Notes under the pieces: model-generated
Told to the model about the DNA's origin: nothing
The model's database searches: none
What the model saw: the letters and a program-made list of their open reading frames with translations, nothing else
Part shown: piece by piece, positions 37,071 to 46,869 of the stretch
Layout: every line of letters starts with the position of its first letter
Numbering within the stretch: the stretch's first letter is position 1
Position numbers and translations under genes: made by a program
From: Sindora glabra
Taxonomy: Eukaryota > Streptophyta > Magnoliopsida > Fabales > Fabaceae
NCBI GenBank assembly: GCA_020226215.1
Contig: CM035235.1
Location: 498,501-562,500, forward strand
Length of the DNA stretch: 64,000 nt
Reading direction: 5' to 3'

Positions 37071-37800
37071 GCATATTTCAAACCTAAAAATATTATTTCT
37101 TTATTTAGACCACTTTAATTACTCTATATAGATTTAATTAGTTTCTCAAGAATTAGAAGTTGTAGAGGAAATCTTTATGTACTTGTAATTGTTAATAATT
37201 ATTCTAAATTTACATAGATATTATTCCTCATTACCAAAAATAGGGCTTTTGAAGCCTTTAAAAGGCTTGCAAAATCTATTCAAAATGAAAAAGGAATTAT
37301 TACTATAGTAAGTATTAGAAATGCTCATGGTGAAGAATTTGAAAATTAAGATTTTACTTATTATTGTGATAATCATAACATTAAGCATAATTTTTCATCT
37401 CGTAGAATATCTTTACAAAATGGAGTTGTTGAAAAAGAAAAATAGATGTCTAGAAAAGATGGTAAGGATTATGCTAAATAATAGCTCTCTTCCTAAGTCC
37501 TTAATAAGGCTAATTTTAAAGAAAATCCCTTATGAATTCTACAAAGGAAGAAAGCTAAATATATCATATTCTTGTATCTTTGGTTTTAAATGTTTCGTGC
37601 ATAACAATGGTAAAGATAATCTTAGAAAATTTGATGTCAAATCTAATGAAGCCATTTTCATTAGATATTCTTCTAATAGCAAAACTTATAAAGTTTACCA
37701 TAAAAGAACTTTACTAGTAGAAGAATCCATCTATGTGGTATTTGATGAATGTTCTCTTAGTATGAAAAAGGTATCTAATAAAGATAAGGAGTAAGTTGAT
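37071..37800 (+). pseudogene. Integrase core relic
   Basis: Broken frames carry I-D-L-I, V-N-N-Y-S-K-F and H-G-E-E-F-E-N pieces of the copia integrase core, then the C-terminal V-H-N-N-G-K-D-N-L-R-K-F-D and N-S-K-T-Y-K-V-Y blocks (37321-37794). Multiple stops. Confidence 0.75.
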
Positions 37801-37929
37801 TCATGGATCATCAAGAATCTAAATAATCAAAATGAGAAAGTAAAAGCTTAAGAAAAGGATGAAGAAAATCAAGAATCTACTCTTTCCATAGTCAATACGA
37901 ATCAAGAGCAAAGTCATAAACCTCAAAGA

Positions 37930-38890
37930 GAATAAAAGATCATAATAAGTCATCCCATTGATCAAATTATTGGAGATATGTCTCTAAGGAGTTTGCCAAG
38001 TTGGTGCAAAGTGAATTTAAAATATCCATAACGGGTAAGCTAAACTTCTTCCTTGATTTACAGGTCAAATAATCAAGTAAAGGTTTATAAGTTAAACCAA
38101 GTATATAAAAGAGCTAATCAATAAATACAAGGTGAATGAGGCAAAACTATGGTCTACCCCTACGAGTATTGCAACAAAGTTAGGCTTGGATGAAAAAAGA
38201 AAAAAGGTAAATATTACTATGTTTAGAGGTATAATAGTTTCTTTACTCTATCTTACCATTAGTAGGCTTGATATCATGTTTAGTGTGTGTATGTGTGCAA
38301 AATTACAAGCAAATCCAAAAGAACCACATCTAACTATTGTGAAAAGAATTCTTAGATATCTTGCGAGCACACCTCATTTTGGGTTGTGATATTCTAGAAA
38401 AAGATCAAATTTCTTAATAAGTTATTCTAATGCCAATTTCACTAGTAGCCGATTAGATAGAAAAAGTACTAGTGGGACTTGTCAATTTCTTAGTCACTCA
38501 CTAGTCTCATGGCACAACAAAATAGTATGGTTTCATCTACCATGAAAGTAGAATATATAGTCGTTCATAGTTGTTGTGCTCAACTTCTATGGATAAAATA
38601 AAAATTATTGAACTTTAATTTGAAATTTGAAAGTATTCTTATTAAATGTGACAATACTAGTGCCATTAACCTCATTAAGAATCTTATTATGCATTCTAGA
38701 TCAAAATAAATCAAAATAAATTGAAATAATGCATCATTTTATTTGTAATCTTGTCCAAAGGAAAGATATCACACTTGAATTTGTCTAAATTGATTTTCAA
38801 CTTACAGACATTTTCATTAAGCCACTAAGTGAAGATCATTTCAATTTTGTTAGAAAAGAATTAGGCATATTAAATATTCTTGAAAAATGA
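37930..38890 (+). pseudogene. Reverse-transcriptase end and RNase H relic, RT core deleted
   Basis: A pre-RT HPIDQIIGD motif near 37955-37980 passes straight into sequence that normally follows the YVDD box (K-E-F-A-K-L). The fingers and palm with the catalytic aspartates are therefore missing. RT thumb/connection (38132-38389), RNase H (S-Y-S-N-A-N-F ... S-T-S-G-T-C, 38398-38600) and the D-I-F-I-K-P-L tail (to 38889) remain, with stops. Confidence 0.8.
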
Positions 38891-39599
38891 TCCCCTTTAT
38901 AAATCTTTAGTTTGTCCCAAAATCTAAATGAGCTTTCTTTATTTCCTTTAATTTATCAAAGATCAATTTAATGACTTTGGCATTTGAGATATCCCAAATA
39001 TCTTTAAAAGTCAGCATTCAAAGCTTAAAGTATGATTTCAAATAATTACAAGCTCAAAAGTTTCTGTTAGAAATCACTTTGTATTAGAAATCTCTAGTTT
39101 CTAGTCTTTTAAGTGGTTGAAATCTAGTGCTTAATTGATTTAGTGTGCAAAGTAGTTTCAGAAAGGTCAAAATTAATTATGCAATCGATTTTGAAAGGTA
39201 GATTTTCCTTCTAGAAGTCAAGAATTGATTATATAATCAATTCTAAGCATATATAGGGAAATCTAGAAAATTTAAATTTCTAGGCCATGACTTGAATGCA
39301 TAATCAATTCACATATGAATATGATCATACATGAATCCATTGTGTAATTGATTCTAAAGGATACCTATAAAAGCATTAGACATTTTTTAGTTCCTTATTC
39401 ACACATCCTTGTTCCATGGAAACCAAGCTATGTGAGCAGTACCCTTAACTAAATCATTTTATATCATTATTTCTTCATTAAAATTGATTAAAATAAATTG
39501 ATTAAATCCATCTTCTAACATTTCCTTAATATTCTAACTGATCAGAACACACTTTATTATAAAATTGCAAGATTATTATCGCAACCATTTCCTTTTGCT

Positions 39600-40745
39600 G
39601 ATATAGTCCTTGAAAAAGCATATTACACTGAGGTAACTATTTTTAAAAAATTCATGGTAACTATGTGAAAGATATTAAACCAAGAAATTGTTAGGATATT
39701 AGGTTCTTGAAGAATGAAAATCTAGAAATTTATCACTTGTTAGAGCATTTGAATTTATTGAAGTTTGTTGGATATTTTGCTAATGCTTACCCTACTTTTG
39801 TCTATCAATTCTATACCAATCTATATGCCAATCTAAAAAAGAGCAATTAAGAATGTCCTAATAAATAGATTACCATAGTCAAAGGTGAACTTTTTTTTTG
39901 TGAATATTTCTAAATTAGCTATAACATTTGGTATGAATCCTCATCAGCCCTACACCAATGCTAGTAACATTGCTGACTATTTAAGGATTGTAGCAATCAA
40001 ATTGTTTTAGCCTTATTTCCAGCTAAAAATAAATATAAATAACCTTCTTATTATTGGGTTATCTATAGAAGATCAGATATTATACTACACCATTGGTAAA
40101 GTCTTCCTTTCAAAGCGATACAACTTTACCTAAGTAGAAGATCATGAATTATTCATTATGTGGGCTATCAGGAAAAATGTTCTTATCAACTTTGCCTACC
40201 ATATTCTCCTTCATATGTACTCTCATAACATTAAAGACTTTCTATCATATAGTATTTCTAGCATATGCTATGATACTTTTAAAACTATCCAAGAATTCTA
40301 GTATTTAGGTTTAAAAAAAGCAAAAGTTGAAAAATTCTTAGAGTTCAAGAGAATGAAGAAGAAAAACATGAAACAAATGTCTTTTTGCAAAATTGAGGGT
40401 GTATAGAGATTCATTCAAAGAAGAGATGCTATAAAAGAATTTAACATGAAATCCTTACAAGACTACATCACTACCTTGCACCAAAAACCTAGGAAGAACT
40501 TGAAATCCTACATTAAGAGCCAATTCAAAAAACTCAAAGAGAAACTGAATATTGTTGAAGAAAAGGAAGATAGTTCTAAAGATGAGGATGATGAAGATAC
40601 TACCTAGGCAGAAAGAAGGCGCAAAAGGAAACAAGAAGTGGTTGCATCTGAAAAAAGAATTAAAGAAGAGAAATGTGATAATGAGATGACTATTTAAAAT
40701 GAGGATGGTGATGAGGCAAGCTAGAATGACATGGTAAATGATTAA
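39600..40745 (+). pseudogene. Envelope-like / putative plant transposon ORF relic
   Basis: Downstream of pol, broken frames resemble the extra ORF of SIRE-type elements: an A-x-P-x-F-V-x-x-F-Y-x-N-L block near 39790-39825, then an I-E-D-Q-I-L-Y-Y and W-A-I-R-K-N-V-L-I-N-F-A-Y-H-I block (about 40070-40205). It ends in a Lys/Glu/Asp-rich coiled-coil tail (40320-40740). At least five stops interrupt it. Whether the family's ORF ever served as an envelope is not established. Confidence 0.6.
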
Positions 40746-41046
40746 ACATATCTGTCCCTTTAGCCCTATTTTATTCCTTTCAGACTTTTATTTTCATTGA
40801 ACTTTATAACCTACATTACTTCAGTCTGCAGCTATTTCTTGTTTAATGCTTATATTATGACTATATTACTTTAGTTTGTGAATATCTTTCTTTAAGTGAT
40901 TCCAAAAAAGAGAGGGAAATATGAGATTATTTGAAATTAAATGATATATATATGAACTTTACATGCAAAATTTGAAGGAAAGTGTCAAAAGGAAGGAGAG
41001 CTATAGTTTTTTAAACTTAATTTAATTTCAAAATAGTTTGTTATCA

Positions 41047-41061
41047 TAAAAAAGGGAAGTT
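41047..41061 (+). other. Polypurine tract
   Basis: AAAAAAGGGAAG sits just before the TG of the 3' LTR, where plus-strand synthesis is primed. Confidence 0.75.
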
Positions 41062-42459
41062 TGTTAGCTTTAGCAACATTTAAAAGTTGCTTTTGATAAT
41101 AAAAATACATTTTGGCTTTCTTAAGTGTGATAAAATGTTACTAATTACTTTTAGACCAAAACCTAAAGAATAAATATCATTGAAGACTAAGTTAGGACTT
41201 TATTATTTTTAAAAGTTTAATTGTACAAGAGGAAAATTAAATTAAATGAGTTCAGGCCTTAAACCTTAAGAGATCATTTTTTTTCAAAATTAAATCTTGT
41301 GTTAAAATAATTTTTCAAAGAAGTTGGATCAATTTTAGAGAGAATGTTATGTTTCTTATTGTTTAAAATAAAAAAAAACTCAAATATAAAGGAATAAAAT
41401 TGATTGTGCATCGATTCTAAGCTTTCAAAGCCAATCCAAGTAGTATGAATTGATTACACAATCGATTTTGTATGCACCACAAGGTCTAGCATCCCTTGCT
41501 TCTCATTTTGGAATTTCACCCTAGTAGAATCAATTACATAATCAATTCTAAACATCTAGAGGCAAAATGAATTCTAGATGAATTGATTATACAATTGATT
41601 TATCTTATGAATTTTCAAAATTTATAGTCGAGTGAATTGAGTGCACATTTAATTCATCAAGCTATTTTAAAATTTGCAAAGCTCAAGTGAATCATTTCAT
41701 TGAACTTTAATACTTTTGTAATAGCTATATTTTCTATATAACAGATTTTTAAATCCTCCAACTCCTATATAAAGCCTTGAATTCGAATTTAAGTTATAAG
41801 AAAAGGCTTTCACTATTACATAAACATAAGATACTCATCTTTTTTCTTTTATATCCTTCAAATCTCTTGAATCTACAAGATTAAAATTTCTCTTCATAGT
41901 TCTTCATTGTATATTTAAACTTTGAGAATTTGCGAGTAACTTTTAGATTTAGAAATACTCATTTATTGTGTTTTAGTGTGAGGTATCTCTAGAATATTTA
42001 AGAGTGTAGAATTTCTTGATGGATTATTTTTTAAGAGAGGAATCCTAAAGGGATTGGACCAAAAAACTAAAAGATTATACAAAAGCTTCTTTAAATGCCC
42101 ATTTTAAATTTGAAGAGATAGTGATTTTTTTTTAAATCCAAGTCAGATACGCTTGGTAGTGAATATACTCTTTAGAGCGTTAGATCTTCAAAGTCAAACC
42201 ACTATAAATAATTGCATTTAATTCTCTCTATCTCTATCTCTTTATTTCTTTGCACTATACTTTGTTTTACTAGATGAAATTGTGAAATTATTATCTTTGA
42301 TTATTTCAATCTTGATCATTATTTTGAATAATTATTTGTCTATTGTTTCTAACAATAAATTAATTGTTAAAGCTTTTTAAAATTGACTAAATCCTTTTTA
42401 AATATAAGTAAAATTCTAAAACTCAATCCACCACCTCTTCAATGAAATCCTAAGTGATA
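41062..42459 (+). repeat. 3' LTR of the copia element (1398 bp)
   Basis: Starts TGTTAGCTTTAG and ends CCTAAGTGATA, the last CA having changed to TA. It is 81 bp longer than the 5' LTR, largely because of an indel near 42360-42410. Confidence 0.9.
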
Positions 42460-42464
42460 TTAAG

Positions 42465-42880
42465 CATTCAAAAAGAGTGATAAATGCTTTAATATTTTTA
42501 AATATATCCTAAGTATCACGTAAAATTCAATGATTTCTACTATTTTAAAGAAAAAATTACTAAAAAACATGAAAAGAGAGATAAATTACTATCATATTTT
42601 TTATTGTTATTTACTAAAAATAACTATTAAATATATTAAATTTGTATAATAATTAAGTTAGAGCTTAAGCTCAAACTTGATTTTTACCACCTAATGAATG
42701 CTTCACACTCAACCTCGTGTCTACTAATCTTATATAGTGTAATATGAGGGGAATTGTTTTTTTTTTTAAAGGCATGGTAACAAAATTGAACAGGTGAAAG
42801 TGAAGATGGCAAATGAAAATTCATATACTTTCACCTTTGTTCACATAATTAAGAGTGGTTAGATAGGGTAGAAAGCGAGG
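42465..42880. other. AT-rich spacer
   Basis: Nothing recognised besides a T12 run near 42757. Confidence 0.4.
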
Positions 42881-42884
42881 GAAT

Positions 42885-43685
42885 GAAAGTGGAAAAAAGA
42901 ATGATTCAAAAGTATATTTAATATGTATTATGGAATGAAAATCCTTATTACAAAATAAAATTACAATTGCCTATAAAATGATTATTCGATAGTAAAAGTG
43001 ATGAAATGATTCATTTCCTCATTATTGAATTGATCTTTTTGACAATATTATCCTTATTAAATTTTTAAAATTTCAAAATCATCTTTTTTTTTTGTTTGAC
43101 AATGTAGTTGAAACCTTAAAATTTTTTATAACTTTTATTATAAGTATAAAAACATTTCAAACTTCTTATAGATATGTTATATTTAATTTTTTTTAATTGC
43201 ATACGATATTAATCAATATAAAATAAACATTAAGTCATTCACATTTTCTTTTAACAATGTATAATTTTTTTAACAATGTTACAATTATAGTATAAATGAA
43301 TATAACATACACATTAATATATTTTTTTAATTGAATATAATATAATCTTGAATTAAATTAAATTCATTTTAGTAATCTAATATATATATTAATCAATTTA
43401 GCACAAATTATATGTATGCTTAAGCATAAAAAAGTTATAAATAAATAAAAATAACTTTAACATCTTTCATATAAAAATGCATTAATTTCTACACTTTCTT
43501 TTATTTTTAATTTAAAAAATATTATTATCATTGACAATTTTTTTTATTCCATTCCATCAAACATTAAAATAGAATGGAATGAGCATTTCATTCCTTTCTA
43601 TATCAAAAATAATTATAGAATAATCATTTCATTTTATTCCCATTACTATTCTATTTCCATTTCATTCCATTCAAACAAGTGTCCC
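42885..43685. mobile_element. MITE-like element, AATGGAATG family, copy 2
   Basis: Parallels 24463-25135: same left GGAATGAAAGTGG-like start, shared interior and the same right-hand ATGGAATGAGCATT ... TTTCATTCCATTC block. The right end reads CATTCAAACAAGTGTCCC. No coding capacity; exact ends and target duplication were not resolved. Confidence 0.5.
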
Positions 43686-43689
43686 GTTA

Positions 43690-45333
43690 ATTTCCCAAAT
43701 TATAAAAGGTTATCTAAATAAAATTATTAATCCAATAGTTAAAAAAACTAAAAGAAATTTGCTCTCACAGAGAATTCAAGTTCTCGAGTGTTGAATGCTT
43801 TTGCCATTAACTCACCTAATATTAAATCTTAAAGCAAAATTAGTGATTAAAAAGTGAAAACATTAATCTCTTCGAAGAATTACTCGAACTTAAAATCTTC
43901 CCCCACAAAATGAATTGTAAATGCATGAATTGAAGATTACAGTTGCCAGAAGAATAACAGCAAAGAAAATAAAGCTTCCCAAACTGCATAAATCAAATTT
44001 TTGGTTCCGAGTTCATTTGCTCTATCATTAGCTTCCCCTTGCCATTCTGCATAACACTAAATTTAGTCATTCTTAATTATATATCTTAACATAATTATCA
44101 TACAGAACTATGAAGAGTAGTCAATCAAAAATAAGTTCTGAGTATTGATGGAGTGGGCATGATTACAATACCACAGATAGCATTTGATCTCTATATTCAC
44201 ATTGCACTCCAAATGAAAGATCCCTACGCCACTGAATCATGGCATGAGGAACTAGAACATGTTTCTAATGATAATGTCGATGCGGAAGATATGGATCTGG
44301 GAGAAATGCTTGCTCACTTTCTCTACCTTAGTCTCCCTTTTATTCAATTTTGCATAGCTGAAAAAGAAAGTTATCATTTATATATATTCAGAAACACACC
44401 AATATAATAATAGCATTATCAATCAGAAATACAGTTAAGATGACACTTTAGAATCTGCTGTCATCTAGAAATCAAGTGTCTGTGGATTTGCTGAAAGTGG
44501 TGGAAGTAGTGGTACATACTAATCATCCGGATTCTAATTTCACTCCGTGCAGTTTTCTTCTACTTCCGTCTCATAGTCCATTACCATCAGCGCTACCTTC
44601 AGGAAGCAAATATATATTACGCGGAATCAGGGGATTGTTGATGAACCTAAATATGAAAATCCCACAAGTATGGTAGCTTGGGAAAATGACGAATCAGGGG
44701 GATTGTTAATGTGAATTTAGAGGAAGGTATATGTAACGTAGCTCACTACGTAAAACATAGAGGGTTGACATAAATGAACCATATCTTCTAATCAACATAA
44801 CACATCACAAAAAGGAAAAGTAATAATCATGCATTCAGAAAAAGTAACAGAAGATGCAAAACTCTTCTTAGAACTGAAGATAGCAGCAGCAGAAACAATT
44901 AGTCATTTCACGTTACTTGCTTCAGTGGTATGGGGAACTTGTTAAAGGAGACGACAATACGAGACTGTGTGCATCAGTTTGCTTGAAGAGACCACTAAAT
45001 CATTTCTATTACGTTTTATACGATACCATACTCGCTGCCAATGTAATTGTGCAACTGCTTCCTAAATTATAAACAATTTACTTCCGTTAAACAGTGTGTC
45101 AGAAACAGTGATTTCAACTGTAGCACAAGACGACGTCACTCAGGGTCAGGGCATAAAACAGACAGCTTTTATGTAATTCTTGGCGCTGAATATTTGCAGT
45201 GGAAGTCATATTTTAATTTCCTACAAGGCACTTAAATCAGTTCAGATCATATGCTATTTAAGGGAAGATAATCATCGTCGGTGAAGGCACTAGCATAAAC
45301 CTCTCCTTGACTCTAAATTCTGAAAGGTTCATT
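43690..45333. other. Region 3' of the LUX-like gene
   Basis: Contains the 3' untranslated sequence of the minus-strand gene at its right end. An open frame at 44153-44407 has an acidic Trp/Glu/Asp stretch (E-S-W-H-E-E-L-E-H) without a family I recognise. Composition at 44400-45250 is less A/T-rich than average and may hold decayed exons or untranslated sequence. Confidence 0.35.
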
Positions 45334-46287
45334 TCATTTGCCATTGGGAGGATATGATACAACCGAAGCAGCATACTTATTGGCAGACGCAGACCAATCC
45401 CTCTGCTGCAACATGTTATAGGCATAAGACTCGAAGCCATTATTTCCGACGGAAATCCCCATGTGTGCATGACCGGGTGGCATCCCAAGCATCGGCATTG
45501 GCATCATCGGTGGCGGATACAGCATTGGAATCGGAACTGGCAAATGCCCATTTCCATGGGAATGCTCACTTCCACCGGATTCGTGTAAACTCTGCGGCAC
45601 AGGCGCGCATGCGAAGAGCTGGTCTGACGATGAAGGACCCTGGTCCGACAGTCCCTGCATTCTTTTCAAGTAAAGCCGATATTTTTGCAAATGGCTCGCA
45701 ACATTTTCTCTCGTTAATCCCTCGACGTTCATCAATTGCATGATTGTCTTTGGCACTGCGTTCTTGATTCCTAGATGACCCACCACGTCAACAAACCGCT
45801 TGTGTAACTGCGGAGTCCATACAAGCCGTGGCCTCTTCAGGGCGCGATTTGATGGATCATCTGTTGAATTCTCAGTCCTCAAAGCCGAATCAGCTTCTTC
45901 TGCACAATCAATCTTCCTGAGCTTCTTAGAATCCGACCCTGACCGGTCGTGTTCAGCCTCTTCATCTCCTTCCACCAACATCGGGTCTCGACTCCGATCA
46001 TCATTGAATGACTTGAAATTGTTGGACGAAAAGGCCTGAGAGCTTCCACCGCGGAGACTCGATACAGTATTTTGCGACGCAAGATTCACGTCGAAGTGTG
46101 TCCGAGAAGGCTCCGGCAATATGCGAAAGGCGGAGGCAAGTTCAGGCGGAATCAAGGGATGAGACAAAGGGGTGAGATCATCGGCGGCTGGGAGACCCAT
46201 CTTCCACTCGAGCATTTTTTCATCGTCAGCACCACAGTCATCTCCACCACTGCCTTCGCAATCAATCATCTTGACCTCCTCTCCCAT
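45334..46287 (-). CDS. LUX: LUX ARRHYTHMO / PCL1-type GARP transcription factor
   Basis: A single uninterrupted 317-codon frame, intronless as in known LUX/BOA genes. LUX binds GATWCG-type sites as the DNA-binding member of the evening complex with ELF3 and ELF4, repressing PRR9, PIF4/5 and its own gene in the plant nucleus. The N terminus is the family's MGEEV block, followed by W-K-M-G-L-P, P-L-I-P-P-E-L-A-S-A-F and S-S-L-R-G-G-S-S (about 28-83). Residues ~150-212 are the GARP/MYB-like domain: KRPRLVWTPQLHKRF, the long recognition helix T-I-M-Q-L-M-N-V-E-G-L and the SHLQKYR signature (198-204). The C-terminal part is Met/Pro-rich (about 250-272) and ends near SYPPNGK. All signature residues are intact. 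It could equally be called BOA/NOX; separating LUX from BOA needs a tree. The start agrees with the family N terminus. Confidence 0.95.
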   Translation of the reverse strand: MGEEVKMIDCEGSGGDDCGADDEKMLEWKMGLPAADDLTPLSHPLIPPELASAFRILPEPSRTHFDVNLASQNTVSSLRGGSSQAFSSNNFKSFNDDRSRDPMLVEGDEEAEHDRSGSDSKKLRKIDCAEEADSALRTENSTDDPSNRALKRPRLVWTPQLHKRFVDVVGHLGIKNAVPKTIMQLMNVEGLTRENVASHLQKYRLYLKRMQGLSDQGPSSSDQLFACAPVPQSLHESGGSEHSHGNGHLPVPIPMLYPPPMMPMPMLGMPPGHAHMGISVGNNGFESYAYNMLQQRDWSASANKYAASVVSYPPNGK

Positions 46288-46635
46288 TTATAACTCTCAG
46301 GGCGAGATACAAAAAATATGGCAATTATCTGAGTGAGTGAGTGTGAATCAAAGTTTAAAACCTTGGTTAGAGACAGGGGTTGTGTCGTGTAGATTGGCTC
46401 ATATCAGAAACCGTTTCGGCATTGTATCCATAGTTAAGGAAACAAAAACGAGATCGGACGAACAAGTAAAAGGGAAAGCAACCTGTCGATGGATATTTCT
46501 TAAAGGAACTGAAGGAAAAATAAATACATAATAATAATTAAAAATATTTTCTTTCTGAAAATGAAAAGCGAGGAAAAAGTGCAACATTTTATTCCAGATC
46601 GGTCTTGTAATGGCAACAACTTGGACGACTTAACC

Positions 46636-46644
46636 AGATATTTT
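46636..46644 (-). promoter_or_regulatory. Evening element upstream of the LUX-like gene
   Basis: The minus strand reads AAAATATCT, exactly the evening element bound by CCA1, LHY and RVE factors, 349 bp before the start codon and in gene orientation. A second, shorter core AAATATCT lies on the plus strand at 46662-46669. Confidence 0.75.
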
Positions 46645-46852
46645 TGCTCCTCGCCTCCTCCAAATATCTATTTCCCTCTGATTTCCAATAAGAAGCTGCC
46701 ATGTGAGATTTGGCACCGAGCTACGGTGGTAATTGATTCCACGGCACCAATGACAAATTAGGGACGTATTCATAGAATAAAGGTAAACTATTCAACTATA
46801 ACATATGTAGTTATTTTTAAGCATCAATTTTATTACTAATTTAGCGGTACTT

Positions 46853-46862
46853 GTTACGTAAC
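46853..46862. promoter_or_regulatory. Perfect palindrome GTTACGTAAC (ACGT-core)
   Basis: A 10-bp palindrome with a TACGTA A-box core, a plausible bZIP site, about 565 bp upstream of the LUX-like start. Function is inference. Confidence 0.35.
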
Positions 46863-46869
46863 TCGAGGG

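Larger units (their letters stand above)
33330..42459 (+). mobile_element. Ty1/copia (Sirevirus-like) retrotransposon, complete-ended but dead
   Basis: The 9130-bp element is flanked by perfect TTAAG duplications (33325-33329 and 42460-42464). It has two LTRs, a degenerate initiator-Met-tRNA primer site directly after the 5' LTR and a purine-rich tract before the 3' LTR. Inside are relics of gag, protease, integrase, the end of reverse transcriptase, RNase H and, downstream of pol, an envelope-like / 'putative plant transposon' ORF. Long LTRs and an extra ORF after pol are features of the Sirevirus (SIRE/Maximus) lineage. Every domain carries stops or frameshifts and most of reverse transcriptase is deleted, so it cannot be active. 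Confidence 0.92.

Noticed and set aside
44153..44407. 84-codon frame with an acidic Trp-containing stretch
   Set aside because: No homology recalled and no supporting exon structure; may be chance or decayed sequence.
45354..45743. 129-codon plus-strand frame inside the LUX-like gene
   Set aside because: Antisense shadow of the GARP-domain gene; the minus-strand frame carries all family motifs.
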